A stretch of 63,918 nucleotides of DNA. Origin: an uncultured Lachnospiraceae bacterium. GTDB taxonomy: Bacteria; Bacillota; Clostridia; Lachnospirales; Lachnospiraceae. Below are positions 24,761-33,997 of the stretch, piece after piece. Position numbers and translations under genes: made by a program. Below the pieces are notes generated by a model that was given only the letters and a program-made list of their open reading frames with translations, made no database searches and had not been told where the DNA came from. Within the stretch, counting starts at the first letter, position 1. Every line of letters starts with the position of its first letter. The stretch lies in assembly GCA_934317845.1 (NCBI GenBank), contig CAKRES010000016.1, forward strand, positions 1 through 63,918. The letters are read 5' to 3'.

Positions 24761-25756
24761 ATGTTTGGAAAGATCATCGGAACCGGTTCGTATATACCGG
24801 AGCGTGCAGTAGATAATGTTGAGCTGGGGAAGTATGTAGATACCTCAGATGAATGGGTGAGAGAGCGTACAGGTATTGTAAGGCGTCATGTCATGAATGA
24901 GGAAACAACGAAAGAGATGGCAGCGTGTGCAGCAAAGCGCGCACTGAAAGCATCGGGATTAGAGCCACAAGAGCTTGATATGATCATTGTTTCGACATTA
25001 TCATCGGATATTGCACTTCCGAGTACGGCATGTTATGTGCAGGAACAATTAGGAGCAGTAAATGCCTGCTGCTTCGATCTGAATGCTGCCTGTACCGGTT
25101 TTTTACTTGCCTATAATACTGTGCAGACCTATTTTGCCGCCGGAGTGATCAGGACGGCACTTATCATTGGGGCAGAGGGGCTCTCCCGTCTGGTGGACTG
25201 GACGGATCGCGGTACCTGCATTTTATTTGGAGATGGAGCCGGGGCCGCTGTTTTAAAGGAAGATCCTGCCGCTGTCTTTCAGACAGTGATGCATGCGGAT
25301 GGTGCAGGTGGAACTGCGCTTACCATGCAGACCGGGTGGGCATTGCGTCAGCGTGCGATCGATGCTACAAAGGATCTAAAAGCAAGTGATCCTCTTTCCC
25401 AAAAGGAAACCTATATCGGAATGGATGGACAGGCAGTATTTAAATTTGCGGTAAAAAAGGTGCCGGAATGTATCAATGAGCTGATGCAGCAATGTGCGCT
25501 TCGCGAAGAGGACATAGATCTTTATCTGTTACATCAGGCAAATGCCAGAATGTTACACTCTATTGCCAAACGCCTGCACACGACAATGGACAAGATTCCA
25601 ATGAATGTATCAGAATATGGCAATACTTCTTCAGCAAGTATTCCGATCTTGTTAGATGAGGTGGTGCGGCAGAAAAAGATCAAACCAGGAGACAAGGTCA
25701 TCATGGCAGGTTTTGGAGCCGGGCTTACCTGGGGAGCAACGTATCTTACGTTTTAG
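24761..25756 (+). CDS. fabH: Beta-ketoacyl-ACP synthase III
   Basis: The 331-residue thiolase-fold enzyme condenses acetyl-CoA (or branched acyl-CoA) with malonyl-ACP to start fatty-acid synthesis. The catalytic triad is present: Cys111 in NAACTGFLL, His258 in HQANARM and Asn288 in GNTSSASIP. The C-terminus GFGAGLTWGATYL is typical. It is the first gene of the fab operon and starts after GGAGAGCAG, with the palindrome-bearing promoter upstream. Order fabH-acpP-fabK-fabD-fabG-fabF-accB-fabZ-accC-acc is the usual one in Lachnospiraceae and many Clostridia. Confidence 0.97.
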   Translation: MFGKIIGTGSYIPERAVDNVELGKYVDTSDEWVRERTGIVRRHVMNEETTKEMAACAAKRALKASGLEPQELDMIIVSTLSSDIALPSTACYVQEQLGAVNACCFDLNAACTGFLLAYNTVQTYFAAGVIRTALIIGAEGLSRLVDWTDRGTCILFGDGAGAAVLKEDPAAVFQTVMHADGAGGTALTMQTGWALRQRAIDATKDLKASDPLSQKETYIGMDGQAVFKFAVKKVPECINELMQQCALREEDIDLYLLHQANARMLHSIAKRLHTTMDKIPMNVSEYGNTSSASIPILLDEVVRQKKIKPGDKVIMAGFGAGLTWGATYLTF

Positions 25757-25816
25757 GTAATTTCCGTTTTTGCGGATTACATAGATTACATTTTCAACAA
25801 AGAAAGGAAAAAGAAC

Positions 25817-26041
25817 ATGTTAGAAAAAATTCAGGAGTTAGTTGCAGATGGATTAGGTGTAGAGGAAGAAAAGGTAGTGCCGGAGGCATCCTTTAAAGAG
25901 GACCTGGGAGCAGATTCTTTAGATCTGTTTGAGCTGGTGATGTCATTAGAGGACGAGTTCGGTGTCAGCATTCCGACGGAGGATCTGGAAAAGATTGAAA
26001 CGGTGCAGGATGTGATGGATTATATTGCCGCACACCAGTAA
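25817..26041 (+). CDS. acpP: Acyl carrier protein
   Basis: The 74-residue acidic helical protein carries the 4-phosphopantetheine attachment site at Ser34 within DLGADSLDLFELVM. It shuttles acyl chains between the Fab enzymes encoded around it. SD AAGGAAAAAG precedes the start. A stem-loop between acpP and fabK may help set its higher expression relative to the enzymes. Pantetheine for its prosthetic group can come from the panBCD-coaBC operon in this same window. Confidence 0.96.
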   Translation: MLEKIQELVADGLGVEEEKVVPEASFKEDLGADSLDLFELVMSLEDEFGVSIPTEDLEKIETVQDVMDYIAAHQ

Positions 26042-26048
26042 GAAATGT

Positions 26049-26079
26049 CCGCCTCCTTCGTATAACGTACAGGAGGCGG
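26049..26079 (+). promoter_or_regulatory. Stem-loop between acpP and fabK with possible internal promoter
   Basis: CCGCCTCC (26049-26056) pairs perfectly with GGAGGCGG (26072-26079), with GTA/TAC pairing inside the loop. No T-tract follows. TATAAT at 26080-26085 sits directly after it, with a weak TTCGTA 17 bp upstream in the loop, so either mRNA processing/stability or a secondary promoter is possible. Confidence 0.45.
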
Positions 26080-26152
26080 TATAATAACTGCAGTGTTGCA
26101 ATTTGTAGTAGAAAATGTGTCTATATAAAAAACAAAAGAATGGGAGAAGTTT

Positions 26153-27082
26153 ATGAATACAAGAATTACTTCATTATTTGGAATAGAGGAGCCGATCATT
26201 CAGGGCGGCATGGCATGGGTGGCACAGTACCCGCTTGCTTCTGCAGTATCCAATGCGGGAGGACTTGGCATCATTGGTGCCGGTGGGGCACCGGCATCCT
26301 GGGTAGAGGAACAGATCCGGCAGATGAAAAAACACACTGACCGCCCTTTTGGTGTCAATGTGATGTTGATGAATCCGGAAGCGGAAGAGATTGCAAAAGT
26401 GATCGCAAAAGAGCATGTGGCAGTGGTAACGACTGGTGCCGGTAACCCGGAGCCATATATGGAAATGTGGAAAGAGGCGGGGGCAAAGGTTGTTCCTGTT
26501 GTAGCAAGTGTTGCATTTGCAAAACGCCTGGAGCGTCTTGGGGCGGATGCTGTCGTTGCAGAAGGTATGGAATCCGGAGGACACATTGGAGAGAGTACAA
26601 CGATGACGCTGGTTCCACAAGTGGTAGATGCTGTATCTATTCCGGTCATAGCAGCCGGGGGTATTGCAGATGGACGTGGTATTGCGGCAGCATTTATGCT
26701 TGGAGCTGAGGCTGTACAGATGGGTACTCATTTTGTGGCAACCAAAGAATCCATTGTACATCAGAATTATAAAGACCGCATTTTAAAAGCAAAGGACATT
26801 GACTCCAAAGTGACAGGAAGATCCACCGGACACCCGGTTCGAGTTCTTCGTAATAACATGACGAAGGAATATTTGAAGCTGGAGGAAGCAGGAGCAGGCT
26901 TGGAAGAATTAGAGCGTTTTACGTTAGGCGGCCTGAAAAAAGCAGTTGTTGACGGTGATGTAAAAAACGGAAGCGTTATGGCAGGACAAAGTGCCGGTTT
27001 GGTGAAGGAAGAGCTTACCTGTAAAGAATTGATCAACAAATTGATGAAAGAGACAGGAATGCTTTTGCATAAAGAATGGTAG
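26153..27082 (+). CDS. fabK: FMN-dependent enoyl-ACP reductase II
   Basis: The 309-residue TIM-barrel flavoprotein reduces trans-2-enoyl-ACP, the last step of each elongation cycle, replacing FabI. It starts TRITSLFGIEEPIIQGGMAW and has the FMN-binding loops LGIIGAGGAP, GVNVMLMNPE, EGMESGGHIGE and AAGGIADGRGIAAAF. Position directly after acpP and inside the operon supports FabK over a nitronate monooxygenase, a related fold. FabK organisms are usually insensitive to triclosan (family knowledge). SD GGGAGAAG precedes the ATG. Confidence 0.95.
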   Translation: MNTRITSLFGIEEPIIQGGMAWVAQYPLASAVSNAGGLGIIGAGGAPASWVEEQIRQMKKHTDRPFGVNVMLMNPEAEEIAKVIAKEHVAVVTTGAGNPEPYMEMWKEAGAKVVPVVASVAFAKRLERLGADAVVAEGMESGGHIGESTTMTLVPQVVDAVSIPVIAAGGIADGRGIAAAFMLGAEAVQMGTHFVATKESIVHQNYKDRILKAKDIDSKVTGRSTGHPVRVLRNNMTKEYLKLEEAGAGLEELERFTLGGLKKAVVDGDVKNGSVMAGQSAGLVKEELTCKELINKLMKETGMLLHKEW

Positions 27083-27093
27083 GAGGAGAAAGA

Positions 27094-28023
27094 ATGGGAA
27101 AACTTGCATTTATCTATCCGGGACAGGGAGCCCAGAAGGTTGGAATGGGTAAAGATTTTTATGAAAAAAGCGAGAGCGCAAGACAGATTTATGATCTGGC
27201 AGAGGAAGTGCTGGATTTTTCTGTCAAACAGATATGTTTTGAAGAAAATGAAAAGATCAACAATACTGCTTATACACAGGCAGCACTTGTGACGACCTGC
27301 CTTGCAATGACGGCAGAGTTGTTAACCTATGGTATTGTACCGCAGGGGTCTGCGGGTTTGAGTTTAGGCGAGTATGCAGCGATCTGTGCGGCAGAAGGGA
27401 TGAGCGTAAAGGATGCGATCCTTTTGGTCAGAAAGCGCGGTATTTTGATGAATGAGGCTGTACCTGAGGGCGAAGGTGCTATGGCAGCGGTTCTGGGTCT
27501 TGAAAAGGAACAGGTGGAAGCCGGAATAGCCGGAATAGATGGTGTTAGTATTGCCAATTATAATTGCCCGGGACAGATTGTGATCACAGGAAGTAAAGAG
27601 GCTGTGCTATTAGCAGAGGAACCGTTAAAGGCACAGGGAGCAAAGCGTGTCATGCAATTGAAGGTGAGTGGACCGTTCCATTCTCCATATTTAAAGGAAG
27701 CAGCAAAAAAGCTTTCTAAGGAACTGGATCAGGTAGAGTTAAAGCCGCTTCGTTTTCCATATGTGACGAATGTGACTGCAGAATATGTGACTGACATTGC
27801 TGATACCAAGGAGCTGTTAACAGAACAGATCTGTTCTTCGGTGCGCTGGGAGCAGAGTATGCGCCGCATGATCGCAGATGGTTTTACTACGTTTGTGGAG
27901 ATCGGACCCGGAAAGACGCTCAGTGGTTTTATGAAGAAGATCGACAAAACAGTGACGATGTACCATGTTTCACAATATGAGGATGTAGCGCAGGTGGCTG
28001 CAGCGCTAAAAGAAGCAGAGTAG
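27094..28023 (+). CDS. fabD: Malonyl-CoA:ACP transacylase
   Basis: The 309-residue acyltransferase loads malonyl onto ACP. Motifs seen are FIYPGQGAQKVGMG at the N-terminus, nucleophile Ser90 in GLSLGEYAA, Arg in LVRKRG, and catalytic His in SGPFHSPYL. The C-terminal EIGPGKTLSGF is also typical. ATG 27094 is chosen because AGGAGG lies immediately upstream; a GTG-type start at 27076 lies inside the fabK end. The gap to fabK is 11 bp, and fabG begins 15 bp after its stop. Confidence 0.96.
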   Translation: MGKLAFIYPGQGAQKVGMGKDFYEKSESARQIYDLAEEVLDFSVKQICFEENEKINNTAYTQAALVTTCLAMTAELLTYGIVPQGSAGLSLGEYAAICAAEGMSVKDAILLVRKRGILMNEAVPEGEGAMAAVLGLEKEQVEAGIAGIDGVSIANYNCPGQIVITGSKEAVLLAEEPLKAQGAKRVMQLKVSGPFHSPYLKEAAKKLSKELDQVELKPLRFPYVTNVTAEYVTDIADTKELLTEQICSSVRWEQSMRRMIADGFTTFVEIGPGKTLSGFMKKIDKTVTMYHVSQYEDVAQVAAALKEAE

Positions 28024-28038
28024 AAAGAAGGAAAGAAT

Positions 28039-28776
28039 ATGCAAAAAGGTGTTGCTATTGTAACTGGAGCAGGAAGGGGAATTGGAGCGGCAATTGCCAA
28101 AGAGCTTGCGAATAGAGGGCAGATCGTGATCGTGAATTATCAGGGATCAAAAGAGAGTGCCGAAGCGGTGGTTGGAGAAATACAGGCTGCAGGTGGTGAA
28201 GCAAAGGCAGTCAGATGTGATGTGTCCCGGGAGGACAGTGTGGCTGCCATGATAAAAGATGTGAAAGATACCTATGGACGCATTGACATCTTGGTCAACA
28301 ATGCCGGTATCACAAGAGACGGACTCGTGATGATGATGAAAGAAGAAGACTTTGATCAGGTGATCGCAACAAACCTGAAAGGATGTTTTCATACGATCAA
28401 AGCGGTCAGCCGCATCATGATGAAACAGCGGTATGGAAGGATCATCAATGTTTCTTCTGTATCGGGAATTGCCGGAAATGCAGGACAGGCCAATTATGCA
28501 GCATCGAAAGCAGGTGTGATCGGACTTACAAAATCAGTGGCGAAAGAGCTTGCATCAAGAGGAATCACAGTCAATGCGGTCGCTCCGGGATTTATTGAAA
28601 CGCAAATGACAGAAGTGCTCAATGGGGATGTAAAAGAAACAGCGAAAAAGCAGATCCCGCTTGCACGGTTTGGAAAGCCGGAAGAAGTAGCAAAAGCAGT
28701 TGCTTTTTTTGCTTCCGAGGACAGCTCATATGTGACCGGGCAGGTGCTTTTGGTTGATGGCGGAATGTGTATGTAA
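28039..28776 (+). CDS. fabG: 3-oxoacyl-ACP reductase
   Basis: The 245-residue short-chain dehydrogenase reduces beta-ketoacyl-ACP with NADPH. It has TGAGRGIGAAIA (cofactor loop, 10-21), NNAG at 87-90 and the catalytic Ser140, Tyr153 and Lys157 in NVSS and YAASK. The C-terminal VLLVDGGMCM is typical of FabG. SD AAGGAAAG precedes the start. It lies between fabD and fabF in the operon, which supports this assignment over other SDR roles. Confidence 0.96.
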   Translation: MQKGVAIVTGAGRGIGAAIAKELANRGQIVIVNYQGSKESAEAVVGEIQAAGGEAKAVRCDVSREDSVAAMIKDVKDTYGRIDILVNNAGITRDGLVMMMKEEDFDQVIATNLKGCFHTIKAVSRIMMKQRYGRIINVSSVSGIAGNAGQANYAASKAGVIGLTKSVAKELASRGITVNAVAPGFIETQMTEVLNGDVKETAKKQIPLARFGKPEEVAKAVAFFASEDSSYVTGQVLLVDGGMCM

Positions 28777-28803
28777 AATGATGGAATAAAGGAGAACTGT
28801 GCT

Positions 28804-30045
28804 ATGAGACGAGTGGTGATTACAGGTATGGGGGCCATTACCCCTATTGGAAACAATGTAGAAGAATATTGGAACGGGTTAAAAGAAGGGAAGCTTGGAA
28901 TTGCACCGATCACCCGCTTTGATACAACAGAATATAAAGCAAAGCTTGCAGCAGAGGTAAAGGACTTTGATGCGAAGGAATATATGGATCCGAAAGCAGC
29001 AAAACGCATGGCGTTATTTTCCCAGTATGCGGTAGCAGCAGCAAAGCAGGCTATTGATGAGTCAGGTGTTGAGATAGAGAAGGAAGATCCTTACCGGGTT
29101 GGAGTGAGTGTTGGATCCGGAATCGGAGGGCTTTCGGATATGGAGGAAGCCCACCAGCGTTTGACAGAGAAAGGACCGGGCCGGGTGAAACCGTTGCTGG
29201 TTCCGATGATGATCACCAATATGGCGGCAGGAAATGTGGCGATCGCTTTTGGTTTAAAAGGAAAATGCATCAATGTGGTAACGGCTTGCGCAACAGGAAC
29301 AAATTCGATCGGAGAAGCATATCGGAGTATTCAGTGTGGAGAAGCCGATGTGATGGTTGCCGGTGGTACGGAAAGCTCGATCACGCCGGTTGGAGTTGCG
29401 GGATTTCAGGCGCTTACGGCATTGACCAAAGAGGAAGATCCGGTGCGTGCATCGATTCCATTTGACAAAGATCGTAGTGGATTTGTCATGGGAGAGGGAG
29501 CGGGCATTGTTGTATTGGAAGAGCTTTCCCATGCAAAGAAAAGAGGTGCCAGGATCTTAGCGGAGGTTGTCGGCTATGGAACAAGCTGTGATGCATTTCA
29601 TATTACTTCGCCTGCGGAGGATGGAAGCGGAGCTGCAAAAGCAATGGAGCTTGCCATGAAAGAGGCCGGCGTGTCACCAATGGAAGTCGATTACATCAAT
29701 GCACACGGAACAAGTACACATCATAACGACCTGTTTGAGACAAGAGCGATCAAACTGGCATTTGGTGAAGAAGCCGCGCATCATGTTGCGATCAACTCCA
29801 CGAAATCGATGGTGGGTCATTTGCTTGGTGCAGCAGGCGCGGTCGAACTGATCGCCTGTGTCAAATCCATAGAAGAAGACTATGTGCATGTGACCTTAGG
29901 TTCAAAGGAAGCAGACGAAGAATGCGATCTTGACTATACGTTTGGCGAGGGCGTACATCGCAAGGTAACGGTAGCCTTAAGCAATTCCTTAGGATTTGGC
30001 GGACACAATGCAACACTTGCAGTCCGCAGATATGAAGAAGTATAG
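28804..30045 (+). CDS. fabF: Beta-ketoacyl-ACP synthase II
   Basis: The 413-residue condensing enzyme elongates acyl-ACP with malonyl-ACP. The nucleophile Cys162 lies in VVTACATGTNSIGEA. The two His are in NAHGTSTHHND and STKSMVGHLLGAAGA, and the Gly-rich NSLGFGGHNATL ends the protein. SD AAAGGAGAAC precedes the ATG. As the only KAS I/II gene in the cluster, it should perform all elongation rounds. It may also control temperature-dependent chain composition, as known for FabF. Confidence 0.97.
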   Translation: MRRVVITGMGAITPIGNNVEEYWNGLKEGKLGIAPITRFDTTEYKAKLAAEVKDFDAKEYMDPKAAKRMALFSQYAVAAAKQAIDESGVEIEKEDPYRVGVSVGSGIGGLSDMEEAHQRLTEKGPGRVKPLLVPMMITNMAAGNVAIAFGLKGKCINVVTACATGTNSIGEAYRSIQCGEADVMVAGGTESSITPVGVAGFQALTALTKEEDPVRASIPFDKDRSGFVMGEGAGIVVLEELSHAKKRGARILAEVVGYGTSCDAFHITSPAEDGSGAAKAMELAMKEAGVSPMEVDYINAHGTSTHHNDLFETRAIKLAFGEEAAHHVAINSTKSMVGHLLGAAGAVELIACVKSIEEDYVHVTLGSKEADEECDLDYTFGEGVHRKVTVALSNSLGFGGHNATLAVRRYEEV

Positions 30046-30068
30046 ATCATACAAAAAAGGAGATATCC

Positions 30069-30497
30069 ATGACAGTTTCAGAGATCAAAGAGCTGATCGG
30101 CGCATTGGATGCGTCCGGAGTGACCAGCCTGGAATATAAAGAAAATGATGTCAAGCTTGTGCTTGCAAAGGGAAATGTTATTGTTTCGGAAGCGGCTGCA
30201 GTTCCTGCAGCTCCTGCTGCGAGTCCAAAGGAGAACAATGTGCCGGCAGCAGCAACAGAGGAAGGCCACGTTGTAGCTTCTCCGTTAGTCGGTACAGCAT
30301 ATCTGGCTCCGGCGGAGGATGCCGAGGTATTTGTAAAGGTAGGAGATATAGTAAAGAAAGGGCAGACGCTTGCCATTATCGAAGCAATGAAGTTGATGAA
30401 TGAGATTGAAAGTGAATATGACGGAGAGGTTGTTCAGATCCTTGTGGAAAATGAAGAAACGGTCGAATATGGTCAGCCTCTTTTCGTCATCCGTTAA
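30069..30497 (+). CDS. accB: Biotin carboxyl carrier protein of acetyl-CoA carboxylase
   Basis: The 142-residue protein has an N-terminal helical segment, an Ala/Pro-rich flexible linker (about 40-70) and a C-terminal biotinyl domain. The biotinylated Lys is about residue 108 in EAMKLMNEIES, a small variation from EAMKMMN. The thumb-like insertion typical of AccB is suggested by SPLVGTAYLAPAEDAEVFV. It carries CO2 from AccC to the AccDA transferase encoded two genes on. SD AAAAAGGAG is well spaced. Confidence 0.95.
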   Translation: MTVSEIKELIGALDASGVTSLEYKENDVKLVLAKGNVIVSEAAAVPAAPAASPKENNVPAAATEEGHVVASPLVGTAYLAPAEDAEVFVKVGDIVKKGQTLAIIEAMKLMNEIESEYDGEVVQILVENEETVEYGQPLFVIR

Positions 30498-30512
30498 AAG
30501 GAGAGAATGCAT

Positions 30513-30935
30513 ATGCTTACAATAGAGGAGATAAAAAAGATCATTCCGCACCGCCACCCGTTTTTGTTGGTGGATCGTATTGACGAGTATGAGCCGGGGC
30601 AGTTTGCGATCGGAAGAAAATGTGTGACATACCGGGAGGATTTCTTTGCGGGGCATTTTCCGACAGAGCCGGTGATGCCGGGTGTGCTGATCATTGAAGC
30701 GTTGGCGCAGGTCGGTGCAGTAGCAATCTTAAGCAAAGAAGAATACAAAGGTAAGATCGCTTATTTTGGTGGCATTAATAAATGCAAGTTCCGGGGGAAG
30801 GTTGTTCCGGGAGATACGTTAACACTTTCCACAAAGATCATCCGTCAGAAAGGACCGGTCGGTGTGGGAGAAGCGGTGGCAAAGGTAGGCGATAAGGTCG
30901 TTGCATCAGCGGAACTTACCTTTATGATCGGATAA
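30513..30935 (+). CDS. fabZ: 3-hydroxyacyl-ACP dehydratase
   Basis: The 140-residue hotdog-fold enzyme dehydrates 3-hydroxyacyl-ACP to the enoyl form. It has IPHRHPFLLVDRI, catalytic His48 in FFAGHFPTEPVMPG and Glu62 in IIEALAQ. ATG 30513 is favoured because AAAAGGAG is about 9 nt away; ATG 30507 is only 3 nt from it. No FabA or FabM gene is nearby, so unsaturated fatty-acid synthesis must use another route or be absent. Confidence 0.95.
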   Translation: MLTIEEIKKIIPHRHPFLLVDRIDEYEPGQFAIGRKCVTYREDFFAGHFPTEPVMPGVLIIEALAQVGAVAILSKEEYKGKIAYFGGINKCKFRGKVVPGDTLTLSTKIIRQKGPVGVGEAVAKVGDKVVASAELTFMIG

Positions 30936-30954
30936 CAGAAACGAGGAAAAAAAC

Positions 30955-32301
30955 ATGATAGAAAAAGTCTTGATCGCAAACCGCGGAGAAATTGCCGTGC
31001 GGATCATAAGAGCCCTTCGGGAGATGGGGATCGCATCGGTTGCAGTTTATTCCAAAGCAGATAAAGAAGCCCTGCATGTGCAGTTAGCCGATGAGGCGAT
31101 CTGCATTGGAGACACCAAGGCGCAGGACAGCTACTTAAATATGGAACGCATCATCAGTGCCACGATCGCAACCGGGGCAGATGCGATTCATCCTGGCTTT
31201 GGATTTTTATCAGAAAATGCCAAATTTGCTGCACTTTGTGAGCAGTGTCACATTACCTTTATCGGTCCTGATGCCAAAGTGATCGAAGCACTGGGCAATA
31301 AAGCGGTTGCCAGAAAAACAATGGTGGATGCAGGTGTTCCTGTCATTCCCGGAAGTCAGGAAATGATCACGGATGCAGCACGTGCCGAGGAAGTTGCGGA
31401 AGAGATCGGTTATCCGATCATGATCAAGGCGGCACTTGGCGGTGGCGGAAAAGGCATGCGGGTAGCGGCTCACAAGGATGAGCTTGTCTCTGCATTTTTG
31501 ACAGCGCAAAAGGAAAGTGAGCTGGCATTTAATGATGGTCGGATGTATCTGGAGCATTATGTAGAACATCCGCGTCATATTGAATTTCAGATCCTGGCAG
31601 ACCATTACGGCAATGTCGTACATTTGGGAGAGCGAGACTGTTCCGTGCAGCGCAATCACCAGAAAATGATCGAAGAAAGTCCTTCGATCGCATTAAGTGA
31701 AGAGCTTCGGGAAAAAATGGGACGGGAGGCAGTAAAGGCCGCCAAGGCGGCACATTATGAAAATGCCGGAACGATCGAATTTTTGCTGGAGGCGGATGGC
31801 AGTTTTTATTTTATGGAAATGAATACAAGAATTCAGGTGGAACATCCGGTAACAGAAGCTGTTACAGGCCTGGATCTCATAAAAGAACAGATCAACATAG
31901 CGGAAGGGAAACCGCTTTCTATGCAGCAAAAGGATATTCATTTAAGTGGACATGCGATTGAATGCCGGATCAATGCTGAAGATCCGGAAAAGCATTTTCG
32001 TCCGAGTCCCGGAGTGATCAAAGAACTGTACCTGCCGGGAGGAAATGGAGTGCGGATCGATTCTGCGATCTATAGTGGTTATGAGGTAACTCCATACTAT
32101 GATTCCATGCTGGCAAAGGTGATCGTAAAAGCGGATACAAGAGAAGCAGCGATCAGGAAAATGCGTAGCGCACTGGGAGAAGTGATCATTGAAGGGATCG
32201 AAACAAATATTGATTACCAGTATGAAATTTTAAATGATGCTGTTTATTGCTCCGGACAATATAATATTGATTTTATAGATGAGTTTCAGAAGAGGAGATA
32301 A
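30955..32301 (+). CDS. accC: Biotin carboxylase subunit of acetyl-CoA carboxylase
   Basis: The 448-residue ATP-grasp enzyme carboxylates biotin on AccB using ATP and bicarbonate. It starts EKVLIANRGEIAVRIIRALRE, has the glycine-rich ATP loop IKAALGGGGKGMRV, the EMNTRIQVEHPVTE signature and HAIECRINAEDP near the C-terminal domain. Length matches AccC exactly. SD ACGAGG precedes the start, and the next gene begins after 6 bp. Confidence 0.97.
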   Translation: MIEKVLIANRGEIAVRIIRALREMGIASVAVYSKADKEALHVQLADEAICIGDTKAQDSYLNMERIISATIATGADAIHPGFGFLSENAKFAALCEQCHITFIGPDAKVIEALGNKAVARKTMVDAGVPVIPGSQEMITDAARAEEVAEEIGYPIMIKAALGGGGKGMRVAAHKDELVSAFLTAQKESELAFNDGRMYLEHYVEHPRHIEFQILADHYGNVVHLGERDCSVQRNHQKMIEESPSIALSEELREKMGREAVKAAKAAHYENAGTIEFLLEADGSFYFMEMNTRIQVEHPVTEAVTGLDLIKEQINIAEGKPLSMQQKDIHLSGHAIECRINAEDPEKHFRPSPGVIKELYLPGGNGVRIDSAIYSGYEVTPYYDSMLAKVIVKADTREAAIRKMRSALGEVIIEGIETNIDYQYEILNDAVYCSGQYNIDFIDEFQKRR

Positions 32302-32307
32302 TAAGCC

Positions 32308-33996
32308 TTGAATTTTAAACGAATTTTAAAAATGAAAGATGAAAATCCAAAGAAAGAAGAGGGACAAACGCCACAGGTGCCGGAGGGGCTGCTTAAGAAA
32401 TGCCGTTTTTGTAAGGAGCCGATCCTCGCATCAGAAGTCAGAGCCTTACATTATACTTGTCCGAAATGTGGTGGTTACTTCCGGATGCATGCATTAAGAC
32501 GCATCAATATGATCACAGATGAGAAGAGCTTTATTCCGTTATTTACCGGGCTTTCGTTGCAAAATCCACTGGGGCTTTCCGAATATCCGGCTCAGGTTGC
32601 TGCCTGTCAGGAAAAGACGCATTTGGAGGAAGCAGTGGTAACCGGGGAAGCAAAGATCAATGGGCAAAGAGTGGCACTTGGTATCATGGATACCCGGTTT
32701 TTGATGGCGAGTATGGGCGAAATTGTTGGCGAAAAAATAACACGTCTGGTGGAGTATGCCGGAAAAGAAGGGCTTCCATTGATCCTTTTTACCTGCTCCG
32801 GTGGAGCCCGGATGCAGGAGGGAATGGTATCACTCATGCAGATGGCAAAAACAAGTGCTGCACTGAAACGGTTTCATGATGCAGGAGGACTCTATATCAC
32901 AGTACTTACCGACCCGACAACCGGTGGTGTCACAGCCAGCTTTGCGATGCTCGGCGACATTATTTTAGCAGAGCCAAATGCCCTGATCGGGTTTGCCGGA
33001 CCTCGTGTGATCGAGCAGACGATCGGGCAGAAGCTGCCGAAGGGATTTCAACGCTCCGAATTTTTACTGGAGCATGGTTTTGTGGATGCGATCGTTTCAC
33101 GTGAACAGATGAAAGAAACGCTGGCAAAGATCATTCGCCTGCATCAGCCGGGAACGCTTATAAAGAAAGAAAAGGAAGCGTATCGCAAGGAACAAAAACT
33201 GGCTTCCCAGGAACCGTTAGGGGCATGGGATCGGGTATTGGTATCCCGGAAAATGGAACGTCCGGTGGGGGATGATTATATTCATGCCTTATTTGAAGAT
33301 TTTATAGAATTCCATGGAGACCGGTATGCCAAGGATGACCCGGCTGTAGTTGGCGGGATTGCGACATTTCAGGGACTGCCCGTGACAGTGATCGCACAGG
33401 TCAAGGGACATAATACGAAAGAAAATATGCAGCGCAATTTTGGTATGCCTAATCCGGAGGGATATCGAAAAGCACTCCGATTGATGAAGGAAGCAGAGCG
33501 TTTTGAACGTCCGGTCATATTGTTTGTTGATACTCCGGGGGCATTTTGTGGATTAGAAGCAGAGGAGCGTGGACAGGGAGAGGCAATTGCCAGAAACCTG
33601 TTTGAGATGTCGGCGCTTACTGTCCCGGTGCTTTCCATATTGATCGGAGAAGGTGGCAGTGGCGGAGCCCTTGCGATGGCCGTGGCAAATGAAGTCTGGA
33701 TGTTAGAAAATTCTGTCTATTCTATTCTTTCCCCGGAAGGATACGCCAGTATTTTATGGAAGGACAGCAAACGGGCGAAAGAGGCTGCCGGAGTAATGCG
33801 GATGACAGCTTCTGATTTAAAGGAAATGGGAATGATCGAGCGTATCTTTCCTGAGCCGAAAGAGCTTACGGTGGCGAGCTATGGTCCGGTAGTAATGCGC
33901 ATTGCCTATCAGATGCAGAAATTTTTGTTGTCTATGCAGGGCAAATCAAAAGATGAAATAGCCAGAGAACGTTATGAGCGTTTCCGGAGGATGTAA
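32308..33996 (+). CDS. accDA: Acetyl-CoA carboxylase carboxyltransferase, fused beta-alpha subunits
   Basis: The 562-residue product joins AccD and AccA. The N-terminal part has the AccD zinc ribbon (CRFC and CPKC, about residues 32-55) and a crotonase-fold region with CSGGARMQEGM and DPTTGGVTASFAMLGD. The second part starts near residue 310 with RPVGDDYIHALFEDF. It includes the AccA signatures QVKGHNTKENMQRNFGMPN, FVDTPGAFCGLEAEERGQ and GEGGSGGALAM. In most bacteria these are two genes. The start is TTG 32308, which has AGGAGA at good distance; an ATG at 32332 would shorten the tail before the zinc ribbon. It transfers CO2 from biotin to acetyl-CoA, making malonyl-CoA. Confidence 0.95.
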   Translation: MNFKRILKMKDENPKKEEGQTPQVPEGLLKKCRFCKEPILASEVRALHYTCPKCGGYFRMHALRRINMITDEKSFIPLFTGLSLQNPLGLSEYPAQVAACQEKTHLEEAVVTGEAKINGQRVALGIMDTRFLMASMGEIVGEKITRLVEYAGKEGLPLILFTCSGGARMQEGMVSLMQMAKTSAALKRFHDAGGLYITVLTDPTTGGVTASFAMLGDIILAEPNALIGFAGPRVIEQTIGQKLPKGFQRSEFLLEHGFVDAIVSREQMKETLAKIIRLHQPGTLIKKEKEAYRKEQKLASQEPLGAWDRVLVSRKMERPVGDDYIHALFEDFIEFHGDRYAKDDPAVVGGIATFQGLPVTVIAQVKGHNTKENMQRNFGMPNPEGYRKALRLMKEAERFERPVILFVDTPGAFCGLEAEERGQGEAIARNLFEMSALTVPVLSILIGEGGSGGALAMAVANEVWMLENSVYSILSPEGYASILWKDSKRAKEAAGVMRMTASDLKEMGMIERIFPEPKELTVASYGPVVMRIAYQMQKFLLSMQGKSKDEIARERYERFRRM

Positions 33997-33997
33997 A

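Noticed and set aside
26174..26761. Minus-strand frame of 195 codons antisense to fabK
   Set aside because: Cys/His-rich nonsense-like translation opposite a fully supported fabK gene.
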